A stretch of 64,000 nt of DNA from Lolium rigidum (GCF_022539505.1 NW_025899946.1:124001-188000), one strand, 5' to 3'. Positions 44,928 to 56,245 are shown, counted from the stretch's first letter. Made by a program: numbers and translations. The notes: generated by a model not told the origin, from the letters alone.

Positions 44928-45810
44928 GATACGTTGCAAATGTATCTATAATTTTTGATGGTTCACGCTTGTTTTACACAAATTTCTCTATGTTTTGTTT
45001 ACACTTTGTGGTATTTTTATGTATTTTCTGGAACTAATCTATTAACAAGATGTCATAGTGTCAGTTCATGTTTTATGTTGTTTTTGTATTTCAGAAAAGT
45101 TGTACAGGAAATGTTCTAGGAATTGGACGAAACAAAAAACAGAAGTTCTTATTTTACTGTTACAAAGACAGAGTCCAAAGGGGAGACGGAGAAGAACCAG
45201 GAGGTGGCCACACCACCCCTAGGCGCGGCCCATGCCCCTCGGGCGCCCACCGACCTCGCCCTTTCGCCTATAAATTAACGTCCTTGGGAAAAACCTAAAC
45301 ACTCGAGCCTCCATCCACGAAAAGTTCCGTAGCCGCCGCCACCATCGACCCTAGTTTGGGAGGGTTCTGAAGCTCTTCCCGGTACACTGCCGGAGAGAGA
45401 GATCATCACCGGAGGCCTCTTCATTACCATGCCCGCCTCCGAAGTGATGCGTGAGTAGTTCATCTTTGGACTACCAGTCCATAGCAGTAGCTAGATGGTT
45501 GTCTTCTGCTCTTTATGCCTCATGTTTAGATCTTGTGAGCTGCCTATCATGATCAAGATTATCTTTATGTAGTGCTACATGTTGTGTTTGCCGGGATCCG
45601 ATGAATATTGAATAGTATGGTTGAGTTGATTATAGACTTGTTAATATGTTATTTGTGATCTTGCATGCATGCTCTCCATTGCTCTGGCCAAGTATGTGCT
45701 TGTGACTCCAAGAGGGAGTATTTATGCCTCTAGTAATCTAGGAGAGTGACAGTAACTTCTAAGGTTGTAGATGTGTTGTTCCTACTAGGGAGAAAACAAC
45801 AATGGTTTAT
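44928..45810 (+). mobile_element. Truncated LTR related to retrotransposons 1 and 2
   Basis: Starts tgatacgttgcaaatgtatc and follows the same layout as the LTRs at 4160 and 16866: a phrase ttctggaactaatctattaa, a GC-rich cacaccacccctaggcgcgg patch, a ccgccgccaccatc segment and ctccattgctctggccaag. It is degraded and stops after about 0.88 kb, short of the 1.4-1.5 kb of its relatives. No internal region or second LTR is attached. Confidence 0.7.
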
Positions 45811-45851
45811 CCGGATTGATATATTCATGTTGATCTCCTTTTCCTATATAG

Positions 45852-45983
45852 GTCGAGTACATGCGGGAGCAGCTCCTACCAGAGCAACGCCTACTAGAAA
45901 TTACGGAGGAACTGTCAGGAGTTTTGACGAGAGAAATAATAGACGACGGGGGCTTATTTAGTGTAAATAGGCGCTTTGGATGA
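45852..45983 (+). pseudogene. Orphan terminal exon of unknown gene
   Basis: After an acceptor-like ttcctatatag, an open frame of 43 codons reads VEYMREQLLPEQRLLEITEE then GLFSVNRRFG and stop. It is charged and looks like real coding sequence. It lies just inside a CACTA end, so it could be the last exon of a CACTA transposase or accessory gene. I do not recognise it. Its upstream exons are not in the window. Confidence 0.4.
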
Positions 45984-46038
45984 TCCCCTTGTCATAGATC
46001 GAATAGATGATGTGCTCGATCTAGACCCGGTACTAGTG

Positions 46039-46465
46039 CTCAATAAAAGCGGGTATTATGTAAGGGACAAAATTTGTATATATTTATTTGCTCGATCGTA
46101 ATACAACTTATCGGATATAATGCGTGAACTTGTAGTACCGTCTAAATATATGAAAATTCTTTTGAAATGAAAAAAAATGGAATAAAGGGGGGTGGCTGCA
46201 CTCCTGCCGAACGCCTTAAACCCTAAAGGTGCAGCATCCTCTGCGCGTCACGTAGAGGGCGTTTTGTCCCGGTCTGTGTTACCATCCATGACAAAATGAT
46301 GCCCCATGTGCGTCCCACGGCGGCCACGTGGTGGACTTTATGTCCCGGCTGGTAAGCCGCCCGAGACAAAAGGTACCCCCTTTTGTCCCGCCCCCGTTGT
46401 CCCGGATCCGTGCCTGGGCAAAAGGCCCTTACGGACCGGGACAAAAGGGCCGTTCTCCACTAGTG
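46039..46465. mobile_element. CACTA-type terminus, second copy
   Basis: Same subterminal ttttgtcccgg and gggacaaaag motifs as at 1-426, ending gttctccactagtg at 46465. Here the sequence upstream is visible (45811-46038) and includes the orphan exon, which may belong to the same CACTA element. Confidence 0.65.
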
Positions 46466-49075
46466 TACTAGTTGCAAAATTGTACAGAAAGGCGAGAACT
46501 CTGCTCGATAACAGAAGTATGCAGTTATGTATTGCAATTTCCATTATTTTTATTTTTTGTTACGATAGCATGCAGCTGCAGGTGCAATTCTTAAGCTTTT
46601 TTTTTTGGAGCTTCTCATAATGCGATAGTTTATGGATGGGAACGAGATGATGCTACAATGACAGGAAAGTGATGTCGTACTGTCATACATCAAGGAGGAC
46701 TAGAGGCTGTGAGTAAATACTTGATCTAATTTCACGGCTGCTACTGCTACTACACTATCACTTTTATTTGCCATGACAGGGTTCTATGCGCTTTCTTCTC
46801 AAGGTATATGCATATTGACACTCTATACGGCGCCCCTTATCGAAAAATACAGCTTGATAAAAGGGTGATGCTTCATGATCCGGCTATTTTGGCATAATCT
46901 TGTAATGCTTGATGAATTAATATTTTGTTGTAGATCAAGGCAATGCAATTTCCCAATTCAAACTATCAATTATTTTGTATGTTCCTTTTTTTCGATTGAT
47001 GTATGTTCTGTTTTTAATGAGACACATCAATATGTGAACCATACGACTAATGATGGGTTCTCAATTATATGCATTTGTGTGATGACAAAGTATTCATCTA
47101 GTCACATGAGCATGGGAGTTGACCGTCAGTTTGTCGGGATGTTTGAATGCATTTTATTGTCCTATGTGCGTAGCAATCAAAGTTGTGTGTCGCAGAGGTA
47201 TGTCCCTACTTTCATTGTTGAGAGGTGAGAGCTGAGATTTGTTCCGGGTTGCAGCATCTTCCTCTAGGAGCTAGCCTACAGGCGCAAGATGGTGTTCAGT
47301 TATGAGCATGTGAAGCAATGTCTCTGTAATTAACCCATCGTCCGTGCATGAATAACAGGTTATGAGATAGCTCGGCGGGTTTGGCTGATAGGATACTGCG
47401 GGCCAAGAAGCAACATGTACATGCTCTATGACTATGTCTTTCATTGCTGTTCCATCATAGTTCAAGTGTCGTTCAGCTAGTACTTTGTTCAGGGGGAGAA
47501 AGACATGCAGTACGGATTCCAAGCGGGTTTCCCAAACACGAAATAAAGCATGCATCTAGACAAAGAAAGACACGAAAATCAGTTGATCACTGATGCGCAA
47601 CTTAATTCTGGCTAAACATTCCGCCAGCTTCACCGATGCCGAAAAACAGTTCGCGATGCGAGCTGCTACATCGATCAGTTTCTCCGTCCGCGTGCGAGGA
47701 GGGGCCGTCGAGGCAGCAGTGCTGAAGACTCGGACATGGCTGGTCCATAGATTTCGGGCACCCTAGGGCGAATTTCATAGTGGCTAAGATTTTCTAGGGC
47801 AGGGGGCAATGGCCCCCCCTACTCCGAAAAATTCCTTAAAGATATTCATTTATGTTAAATTTGTATATCTTACTTAAATTTTAAGCATGATTAGTTTTCT
47901 AGGCCCCTTAACAATCTCAGTCAAGCTTCACCACTTGACCACACACAAAAAAATAAAAAAAAATTATTCATCAAGATAAATATTAGGGTAACGCAATAAC
48001 AAACTAAATATTATTCAGCAAGATAAATATTAGGGTAATGCCTTGGGCGCAGTGCGCAACCCAAATGAACCGTCAGCCAGGTCCGCATGTCCGTGCCTCC
48101 GCGGTCAACCAAACAGCCTAATCCATACGGGCCAGCGTTAGAGATGCCCTGAGCGAGCGGATCCAGCCAAACATTTCATGTGTTGTGTGATTTTCAAATG
48201 GCGTTTTTGACTAAAATAACTCTTTTGTGAAAGAAAAGCACAGACTGGCCCTTTGGCCAAACTATTTCACTCATTTAACCCATTTGTGTGGCGCCCCTCA
48301 TATCGACGTCACACCTCACTGTGTGGCACCCATGCGAGCGACGCCACGAACCCATCCGACGTGGCGTGGTCGACGTTGACCAGCCGATGTGGCAGGATGT
48401 GTGGCGCCCTTCACATCGGCGTCACGCATTGAAACGGTGGCGCCGCTCGGAAGGGCGCCACACATCCACTTATGTGTGGCGCCCGCGCCCGCCCCAGCCC
48501 GAGCCCTCCTCTCTTCTCCTCTCTGTTTCGGCGCAAGAAGAAGGCGGCCCGGCGGTTCCTCCTCCTCCCCACCATCTCCCCCCACCAAATCGACCATCAA
48601 ATCGTCAGATCTGCCCGGGCAATCTCTTCCCAACCCCTTCTTCAAGGTATTCTCCTCCGATCCCCATGTTTTCATCCACTAATTTCAAAGATTATGCTTG
48701 ATTTGGATATGAACCCTAGATGTGAAATCCTAGATTTGGATATGAACCCTAGATATGAAATCCTAGATTGTGCTTCATTTATGTATGCATGGAACCCTAG
48801 ATATGTATGTATGGAATCCTAGATATGATTTTTTTGGAACCCTAGATATGAATGTATGTGTGTATGTACGGAACCCTATGTATGTATGTGTTGAAATGGC
48901 TATGTATGTATGTGTTGAAATAGCTAACTTTTGCTTAGAAAATGCATTCAAATGTGTTACATGTGCCGAGTATTTGCGTAGGAATAACTCATATTTGTTA
49001 GGAATGGCTCATAATATGGTGTATTTATGTAAACATGTAGGATGGTGTATCTCATAGATCCAGGGCCGGCCCTAG
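46039..49075 (+). repeat. Duplicated block A, copy 2
   Basis: Copy of 1-3036 in the same orientation. It contains the CACTA end (to 46465), the non-genic flank, the left PMD inverted repeat, the PMD leader exon (48494-48646) and intron 1 sequence. It ends with cagggccggccctag (49061-49075), the first 15 bases of the hAT-like element, and then jumps to repeat B. No PMD coding sequence follows. Small differences include a ten-base loss near 47515. Confidence 0.93.
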
Positions 49076-49496
49076 GGGATTGTGTTTGTAATTAGCTTTG
49101 TGAAAGGTGGCATTATCGGTGAAAACATGGTGTCCATACTTGTTGGTGAGGGCAATAACCCCCCACGAAGCTCTACATGGATGCGCACCTACCGAGGGTA
49201 CCTTATTCTCAATCGGCGATTGCTTATTGGTATATTTTCTTTCAACGTGAGGGGCTACCTTTTGTCGTCATATTGCATTAGTAATCTCCACTCGAAACAA
49301 CTCTAACTTTACATGTTATTACAAGTAGTTGTTGGCGATGGCATCCACACCTTATGTCAGAAGCTTGTGCACTGGAAGATGTCTTGTGCAAAAATGCTGA
49401 AAGGGGAGTTATATTTTGTCTACATATTGTGGCTAAGATGGGTACATAAGAATGTTTATAAGAATACAAACAAATAAATTTAAGGAAACTTAAAAG
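49075..49496 (+). repeat. 422-bp direct repeat B, copy 2
   Basis: Apparently identical to 43401-43822. It begins immediately after the truncated hAT terminus of block A copy 2 and continues at 49497 into sequence different from that after copy 1. Confidence 0.93.
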
Positions 49497-49894
49497 AAAA
49501 ATTACAAGCTTTTCCTTATGGCGGTGACTAGGTTGTAAGAGTTTGCATGGAAATTATGTTTGAGTTAGAGAAAGTTTTAGTGTAGAAACTTGCTTCTGTG
49601 GATATAAAATAATTATACATAACATATATTTAACATTATTTACGGAATTCAGGTGAGATCCTAGATTTCCACTCGGCTCTCTTTGGATGCGCTAGGTTGT
49701 AGATGAAAGATAGCAAATGAACATTTATATCGGAAGGAAATGGACCCATGGGCAGGCACATGTGGTATCATGGGTATTCAGCTGAATACCCATAATTTTT
49801 GGCAAACAATTGAAACATAGTGCTAGATTCATCGTATGTTTTCTTTGAAATACAATGCATGTCGTGACATGAGCGCTCACTTTAGAACTAGTGC
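49497..49894. other. Non-genic segment with a perfect palindrome
   Basis: No gene seen. A perfect 24-base palindrome at 49770-49793, centred on ttcagctgaa, lies in a context (gaatacccataatttttggc) that I associate with degraded hAT-like repeats of grasses. After the LINE the phrase aaatacccattg reappears (50594-50605), suggesting the LINE landed in this older repeat. Confidence 0.5.
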
Positions 49895-50558
49895 ATGGTA
49901 GCAGCTGCTCATTGGATCGAAAAGAGTCGAATACCAGTACATATTCACCAATTTCGGCTATTGTTTGGAAGGCCTGGGCACCCCCTAAATGCAAATTTTT
50001 CTCCTGGCTTATCATCCAAAACCGTGTGTGGACGGCGGACCGGCTCGCCAAACGGGGATGGCCCAATGGTCGGGTCTGCCCCCTATGTCAATGCCATGAT
50101 GAATCCGCCAACCACTTCCTCTTCAATTGCCGCTTCACGATTCGTATTTGGAAGATGATCCAGGATTGGCTTCACATCCATGATTTCGACCCTTCCTCTT
50201 GGAGCGGTTTCGATTTTGTCGAACTTTGGTGGACTTCTATCGCCTTTGCTCATGCTGGAAGAAGGAAAGCTATGGCTACTCTTCTCATGTTGGTCTCGTG
50301 GGAGATTTGGAAGGAGCGCAATGCAAGAACTTTCAAGAATGTGGCGACCATGCCCACTATCATCTTCGACAGAATCAGATCGGAGGCTAGGACTTGGGCC
50401 GTAGCCGGTGCTAAACACTTGGGTCTTTTCATAGCGGGAGAGTAATCCTTTTGCCCATGGCGGGGTTGTAACACTAAAACCTTGACTGTCAAACTTTCTG
50501 CTCTTCTCTATCAATGAATTAAGGCAAACCTTTTGCCTTTCTTTCAAAAAAAAAAAAT
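49895..50558 (+). mobile_element. 5'-truncated LINE with RT zinc-binding domain
   Basis: An open frame to the stop at 50443-50445 has IVWKAWAPPKCKFFSWLII, VCPLCQCHDESANHFLFNC and SWEIWKERNARTF. This is the zf-RVT (reverse-transcriptase zinc-binding) domain with CxxC and HxxxxC ligands that ends plant LINE ORF2 proteins. The polymerase itself is missing. The 3' part has tcaatgaattaaggcaaacc and ends in an A-run at 50547-50558. Typical 5' truncation; not functional. Confidence 0.88.
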
Positions 50559-52074
50559 TCGGCGGTGTTTTTTCTCAAAAAAATTTATGTTAAATACCCA
50601 TTGTCAAATTTCTAGGCCCACCACCGATTGGACCGAAAATATGCAAGGCGTGCAACCACTACAGCAAGTGCCCACATGACTCATGAGGACTGCTTTATCA
50701 CGAAGCAGTACATAACAAATACTGTATATGCAAAAATATTGGCATAACATCATCTATTTTATTTTATTGGCATAACTAAACACTCACCGGTCAGACCACC
50801 CACTCAAAATTTGGAATCGGTAGCTTTTAGAAAGGTATCTTCCCGCATAAGCAGATCTACTTTCATTTTTTGTGAGTCCACTTCCACTGAAAGTTGTGCG
50901 GTATATTCAAACAAGCAGCAGTCGGTCTCTGAACCCAAAAACTGAAGTAACTGAATTTGACTGGGATGCTAATATAATTAGTGGCAGCTGATAACTGAAT
51001 TCGAGTTGGGTTTCGTCGGCGTCGGCGTCTCGTCGCTGTTGATTGTGGTCAAGTTTCGTTTGTTCACTGCAGAGAGGATCATGCCAAGCAGGCAAGCAGT
51101 GCCTGCCGCTTTCATGCAACTGGGGATGATGCGTATGGCTGTCGGGCGGGCAGGTAAAATTAAGACCAGGACGACTCTTCTTCTCGCAAAACTCGATCAC
51201 GCACGCAAGATATGCAGGTATCGACACAGCAGGTCCAAGTCAGGCATGCAGCCGATAGACATGTGAAAATGAAATCGACTGAATAGTCTAGAGAAACTGA
51301 AAAGATTTGCATGTCTGTCATCTAACTAGCTTTTGGGTCGGGCAGGGGCCATGCATTATATGGCGCACCGACGATCGACAGGGACGCGGCAGACCGTGGC
51401 CGCAAGATTCTTCTCTTTGCACCAAGCAATGCCAGGCAGTGAGTGACCACCTAGATTGCAGAGAAGCGTGGCCTCAATAATATTCAGGACGCCATGTGTG
51501 ATCAACTTCTTTGTCTTTGTTGCTGTCTCCCAGCAATGTCATGATCGGCCATGATAAACGACTAGAACTTGCCGACACCCGTACCCAGCACGCTTTCCCG
51601 ATATAAGAAATATATACTAAGACTAAGAAGACACCAATTTTATCCAGCCTTCTACATCAACATGCTATCATGAGCTGGTAAAGATATTGAGGATGCCACA
51701 AGATCAAATTGTTATAAAAAGAAGAAAAAAAAACAGCAATCAACGGAACGACATCAACCGTCAATGATGGTAACCCGAGGCCAAAGGTAATGAGAGGGGT
51801 CCTCCAAGAACGCCAAACCCGCTTAGGAGGAAAATGGCCAAAATCTGATTACTAGCTTGTTATCTGATTTTAGACCTAGGGGCATCACAAGTTTGGAGTA
51901 GGCAGATAATACTATCGATATAGTGGCTATTAAATTTAAATTGTTTCTATCTTTATTTGATCAAGTGTCGGTAATAAGAATGACTTCCATAAAATTGATT
52001 TGTCCTATATACACACCAGAAGAGGAATCTAATATTTTGGTCAGATATTTGGGTGCAAGTTTTGCTCTTTACTA
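50559..52074. other. Non-genic region
   Basis: About 1.5 kb with no supported gene or RNA. It has moderate GC in 51000-51560, without coding character. Nothing further recognised. Confidence 0.55.
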
Positions 52075-52332
52075 CTCCCTCCATTTAAAATATAAGGTGT
52101 CTAAGGATTGGTTAAAAGTCAAATTTTACTAACTTTGATCAAATATTTAGAATAAGTTATTTATATCTACAATGTGGAATTGACACATTAAGAAAATATA
52201 CTTTATGGTGAATCTATTGATACTGATTTAGTACTGTAGATGTTCATATTTTTGTGTATCAACTTTGTCAAACTTAAAAAACATTGACTTTTGATCAATC
52301 CTTAGACACCTTATATTTTAGGGCGGAGGAAG
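52075..52332. mobile_element. Stowaway-like MITE, 258 bp
   Basis: Flanked by TA (52073-52074 and 52333-52334). It starts ctccctccatttaaaatata and ends with its near complement (tatattttagggcggagg), with long AT-rich inverted arms such as aaggtgtctaaggattgg and ccttagacacctt. This is the standard Tc1/Mariner-derived Stowaway structure in grasses. Confidence 0.88.
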
Positions 52333-52486
52333 TACAAAATAACTAGGTTGTCCTTACACCATAGCATATTAAGAAAAAAAAATGCATGCATCTTTTATTG
52401 ATAAAAATCGCCCCAGTCTACTACCGTACATGAAGAAAAATAGAATAGTTCTCATGAGAGCGAGTCTATATTCCATCCCTATGTAC

Positions 52487-52726
52487 TCCCTCCTGCCCAT
52501 TTTCTCATAATTTTTCGTGCAAGTCAATCTATACGAACTTTGACCAAGAATATAGATAATAATACAAAGATTTACTATGATGAATAAAAATATATTTCAT
52601 GAAAATTCTAAAAATATGATTCTTTTATTGTATATGTTTGTTTTTATTAATATAGATGATAAAAACTTTACGAAGTTTGACTTTGACTAAACCTTATATG
52701 CAACATATTTTGAGCAGGAGAGACGT
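52487..52726. mobile_element. Stowaway-like MITE, degraded
   Basis: Begins ctccctcctgcccattttct after TA and ends near gagcaggagagacg before TA. The inner phrase aactttgaccaag matches the complement of the other arm's tttgactttgact. The ends are more diverged than in the neighbour at 52075. Confidence 0.7.
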
Positions 52727-52728
52727 TA

Positions 52729-53779
52729 ATATTTGTTTTAATCCCCATGGATCATGAGATATATTCTCGATGATCATAAAATCTAGAAACAAATAATTGT
52801 TGTCTTTAAAATAACACAAACATGTATTTTTGCTTCTATAGATACTTACATCTCCCTCTTTTGGAAAGGAATCATGTGGTTTTGTAAAGCTGAACATACG
52901 GGTTATAAATGACTACTAGTAGGTATTGTGTATAGTGTTCGCTTTTGTGGGAAGATAATAGGTATGGGAACTCCAACTTAGATTTTCACCTTTTTATCTT
53001 TACATAATCCGTGATCAATAAAACTGCACTAGTCATCAAGTATGCGATTGAAATCAATTGAAACTCACCTTTAAGAGGGGTTTCGGTGAGTAACCTCCAT
53101 GGTTACTTATGATATAGTTCAATATTTATATGGATAGTTTGGTTTAAAAACTTCATGGTTCTGGAGTGTAAAACCCTCAATTTTTATACGGTGTTGTAAA
53201 TTTTAGGGGCATTTCCCAAGTTTTTACTCCTTTCTATTTAGAAACGTAATGTAACGAGAGTGCGGAGTTTTCTAGTTTTTACTCCTTTCTATTTAGAAAC
53301 GTAATGTAACGAGAGTGCGGAGTTTTCTTAGCTAAAAGACAACAAATAATCAAGCGTGCTTGTTTTGTTCTTAACCCTAGACTTGTGGCCACCTCTTACT
53401 TGGATGTGAAGTGTTATCTGCAAAGATCTTAGTCACATAATGCAATGTCATTATTTCCACGATTATGATTGTGTTATTCTGTTGTGAATTCCCGATAAGA
53501 AAAAACATTGCAACTAATATGATTACATATGCCATGATGTGGGCCACCGGGAGAATGAGAAATGTTACTCCCGTTCTTGTTGGTCTGACTTACATGTGCT
53601 ATTGGACTCATCATTATCGGCGAACAATGCATGTGGCGATTCATTCTTAAAGGCCAACTTTCCCTAGGAGTTATGTATTTTCTTTTTGTTTTTTGCCTTT
53701 TACCGTAGAGCTAGTGGCATTCTGGTGGAGGTAAGGTCACAAGGCATGAGGTTTCAGGCTTGTTTTTATTTATGTATAT
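52729..53779. other. Non-genic region with a 55-bp tandem duplication
   Basis: No gene supported. The unit tttttactcctttctattt... ending gcggagttttct occurs at 53221-53276 and again at 53277-53330, nearly perfectly. Confidence 0.7.
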
Positions 53780-53870
53780 ATGGCTACTTTTATCGAGCTT
53801 GTTTGGCTTTTACTAATAAAGAATGTATGCATCAATCGGGAGGCCGGGGTTATCCTTCTTTTTGAAAATA
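53780..53870 (+). mobile_element. Short LINE 3' tail
   Basis: The phrases taataaagaatgtatgcatc and gggaggccggggttatcc followed by tctttttgaaaa match the way many Triticeae LINE 3' ends look. No coding part remains. Confidence 0.4.
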
Positions 53871-54471
53871 ATGCGCTATGAAGGAAAAATATTGGATATG
53901 CTGAAGTTCTAGCTAGGGACCGTTGTGCCGCACAGAGGATATCCCTCCTACTAGACAAGTGCTTGCGACTCAAGGAAAACAAACCAACTAAACTCCTTGG
54001 CTTGAATGACATTTAGAAAAATGAGATTTGATGATATGGCACCAGTAACACTAGAGGCATTGGTGGAGGCAAAGAAATGGAACGAGATTTGAAGCTTCTG
54101 CTCAGCTCTCATGCTCAGCCTATTAAAATTTTCATGCACGTCGCCTTTTTTAATAACACCTTGGTTTCTATGATAGTTAGCCAAAATAGCCTATTCCAAA
54201 GAGGCTGAGCTAGTATTGAATGTTGTTCCATCTTTATGAAATGTAACATGGCGAAAAGTCGTATTGTTCTAAAAAAACTTGTTTGGACTATATTGTGTTG
54301 ATTTGCACACGGAGTTGAAAACCTCCGTGGAAGTTGAACATATCAGAACATGTCCAAAACTTGCGTGAATTTCACACGTCTTCCAAAAGAAATCTTTAGA
54401 ATAGCATAAGGCATATTTAGAAACACATTTTCAAATCGCAACGGTGCAATGAACACAACTTTACTTTTTCA

Positions 54472-54724
54472 CTACCTCCGTCCTAAAGCTTAAGGCTTAT
54501 ATAATTTTTAGGAAGTCAAACTATGTAAAATTTGACTAAGTTTTTACTAAAAACCATGAACATGGAAAATGCAAAATCAGTATCATTAGATAGATAATGA
54601 AATACATTTTTGTATGGTATCTACAAAATGTTATATTTGTTGACATGATCTTCTAAAAGTTTGATCAAACTTTACTTGGTTTGAATTTTTTTTTAAATGT
54701 CATATACTTTAGAATGGAGGTAGT
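54472..54724. mobile_element. Stowaway-like MITE, about 250 bp
   Basis: ctacctccgtcctaaagctt at the left and ctttagaatggaggtag at the right are inverted. Inner arms aagtcaaactatgtaaaat and agtttgatcaaacttt are also complementary. The flanking TA has decayed on the left. Confidence 0.8.
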
Positions 54725-54797
54725 ATTTTGCAAGCCAAGGCTTAGCCTGGTGGCTTGGATGGGCCGATGTCGTGCGCACCAATCTTTTAATGAAAAA

Positions 54798-55168
54798 ACC
54801 TAGGGGCTCATCCCCATCTAGGCCAGTTTTTTTAGAACACAAAATCCCTCTTTTTGGCAAACATGCATGTGGGGGTGGGGGTTCTTGGGGGTGGTGCTAC
54901 GGTACTTTGCGGGTATGAGCTCAGCTTGGCCGAGTTGTGAAGCTCGATTTGAGCTTCGCAATCCGGCCTGGCTGAGGGACCTTTTTCGTACAGAGTGAGC
55001 ACTGCCGAGATGAACCGAGCTAGCCTAACAAACAACAATTTTTTTTTTAGAATCAGCAAATAATTAGTTGAGCTAGGTTGAGATGGCACACCCTGAGGGG
55101 CTCTTCCCTCTGTGGGCCTAGTTGTTTTTTTAGAACACAAAAGCCCATATCTTTGACATGTGAAACAT
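54798..55168. repeat. Direct repeat pair upstream of the SAM gene
   Basis: About 65 bases containing tttttttagaacacaaaa and acatg occur at 54798-54866 and 55090-55168, with about 220 bases between. Each follows a 'ggggctc...ggcc' phrase. Origin unknown. Confidence 0.6.
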
Positions 55169-55498
55169 GCCTAGGGCCGAGAGTCCACAGGCCGTAGCCC
55201 ATCGAAACACAACCCAGTGGACTGCATTCCGTAGACTGGCTGAGCCTTATCCGCCACGTCAGTGTCAGCCAGGTCAACCCCGCGTCTTTGACCTCCCGCA
55301 TCCCCAGCCACGCATCCAGCGCCCAACCCACCATCTCCACCGCCAAATACGCCACGTGGCGCAATCCTACGCCCCACGCCGCCTTGACGTGACGTAGCTC
55401 GAGCCGAGAGAGAGTAGCAGAGAGTGGGAGTGAGTGAGTAACTTTTTCAGCTCAGTTCCCACTGCGCGGATTACGCATCTCGCGCAGCGCCGCCACAC

Positions 55499-56245
55499 AT
55501 GGCCGATCTCCACCCGCCGGAGCCGGAGACCAACGGCGGCGCGGCCGCCCCCGCCGCCGCCCCCGCCCCCGCCGTCCCGCTGCCTACGGGCGACCCCGCA
55601 GCTGAGGCCGCAGCGGCGGCGGAGCCCCCCGCGCCGCCCTACTCCAAGCGCCGCCGCCGCCCCAGCGTGCGCCTCGGCGACATTGGCGTCCAGCCCAACG
55701 CCACCGCCTCCGACGCGCGCCGCCCCCGCAAGCCGTCCCACTCGCGCCCGCCGCGCCGCGCCCACCCGGACGACATCCTCGACCCCGCCGCCGCCGCCCA
55801 GCGCCGCGGCGGCCCCAAGCTCGGCCAGCGCCGCCCGCGCACGGCCTGGATCCCGGCGCCCTCGGGGCCTGGCGCCGGCGACGGGTACGAGGACGACGAG
55901 GGCCACTACTACGACGACGCCTACCAGTCCGACTCCGCCGCGGCCGCGCGGGCTAGGGTTTCGGAGGCCAGCGTCGACGAGTCGGACGGCGTCGCCGACT
56001 GGGGCCTCCCCAACGGGCGCCTCCCCGGGGCGGCCGCCTCCTACGGCGGCGTCCGGGCGTGGCTCGACGGGCTCGGCCTCGCGCGGTACGCGCCCGTCTT
56101 CGAGATCCACGAGGTGGACGACGAGGTGCTCCCGCTGCTCACACTAGAGGACCTCAAGGACATGGGCATCGGCGCCGTCGGCTCCAGGAGGAAGCTCTTC
56201 GACGCCATCCTCAAGCTCCGGACCGGCAGCGACACCGTCTCCTGA
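55499..56245 (+). CDS. SAM-domain protein, 248 aa
   Basis: Intronless frame from ATG (context cacacATGgcc) to TGA. Residues 1 to about 180 are disordered, rich in alanine, proline and arginine, with a basic SKRRRRPSVRLGDIG patch (about 49-63) that could act in nuclear import, and an acidic tyrosine-rich patch (YEDDEGHYYDDAYQSD). Residues about 184-241 form a sterile alpha motif: VRAWLDGLGLARYAPVFEIH, LLTLEDLKDMGI and SRRKLFDAILKLR. SAM domains mediate protein-protein oligomerisation and sometimes RNA binding; the partner is not evident. Plants have small single-SAM proteins of this design. GC is very high in the N-terminal part, as in many grass first exons. A possible donor (ttg|gtgagc, 56262) just after the stop may mark a 3' UTR intron. 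Confidence 0.85.
   Translation: MADLHPPEPETNGGAAAPAAAPAPAVPLPTGDPAAEAAAAAEPPAPPYSKRRRRPSVRLGDIGVQPNATASDARRPRKPSHSRPPRRAHPDDILDPAAAAQRRGGPKLGQRRPRTAWIPAPSGPGAGDGYEDDEGHYYDDAYQSDSAAAARARVSEASVDESDGVADWGLPNGRLPGAAASYGGVRAWLDGLGLARYAPVFEIHEVDDEVLPLLTLEDLKDMGIGAVGSRRKLFDAILKLRTGSDTVS

Noticed and set aside
44928..45810. A complete solo LTR
   Set aside because: The left end is right, but it stops well short of the length of its relatives and I found no matching target duplication.
55367..56110. Minus-strand ORF of 247 codons across the SAM gene
   Set aside because: GC-rich shadow frame (glycine/alanine/valine-rich) of the SAM coding sequence.
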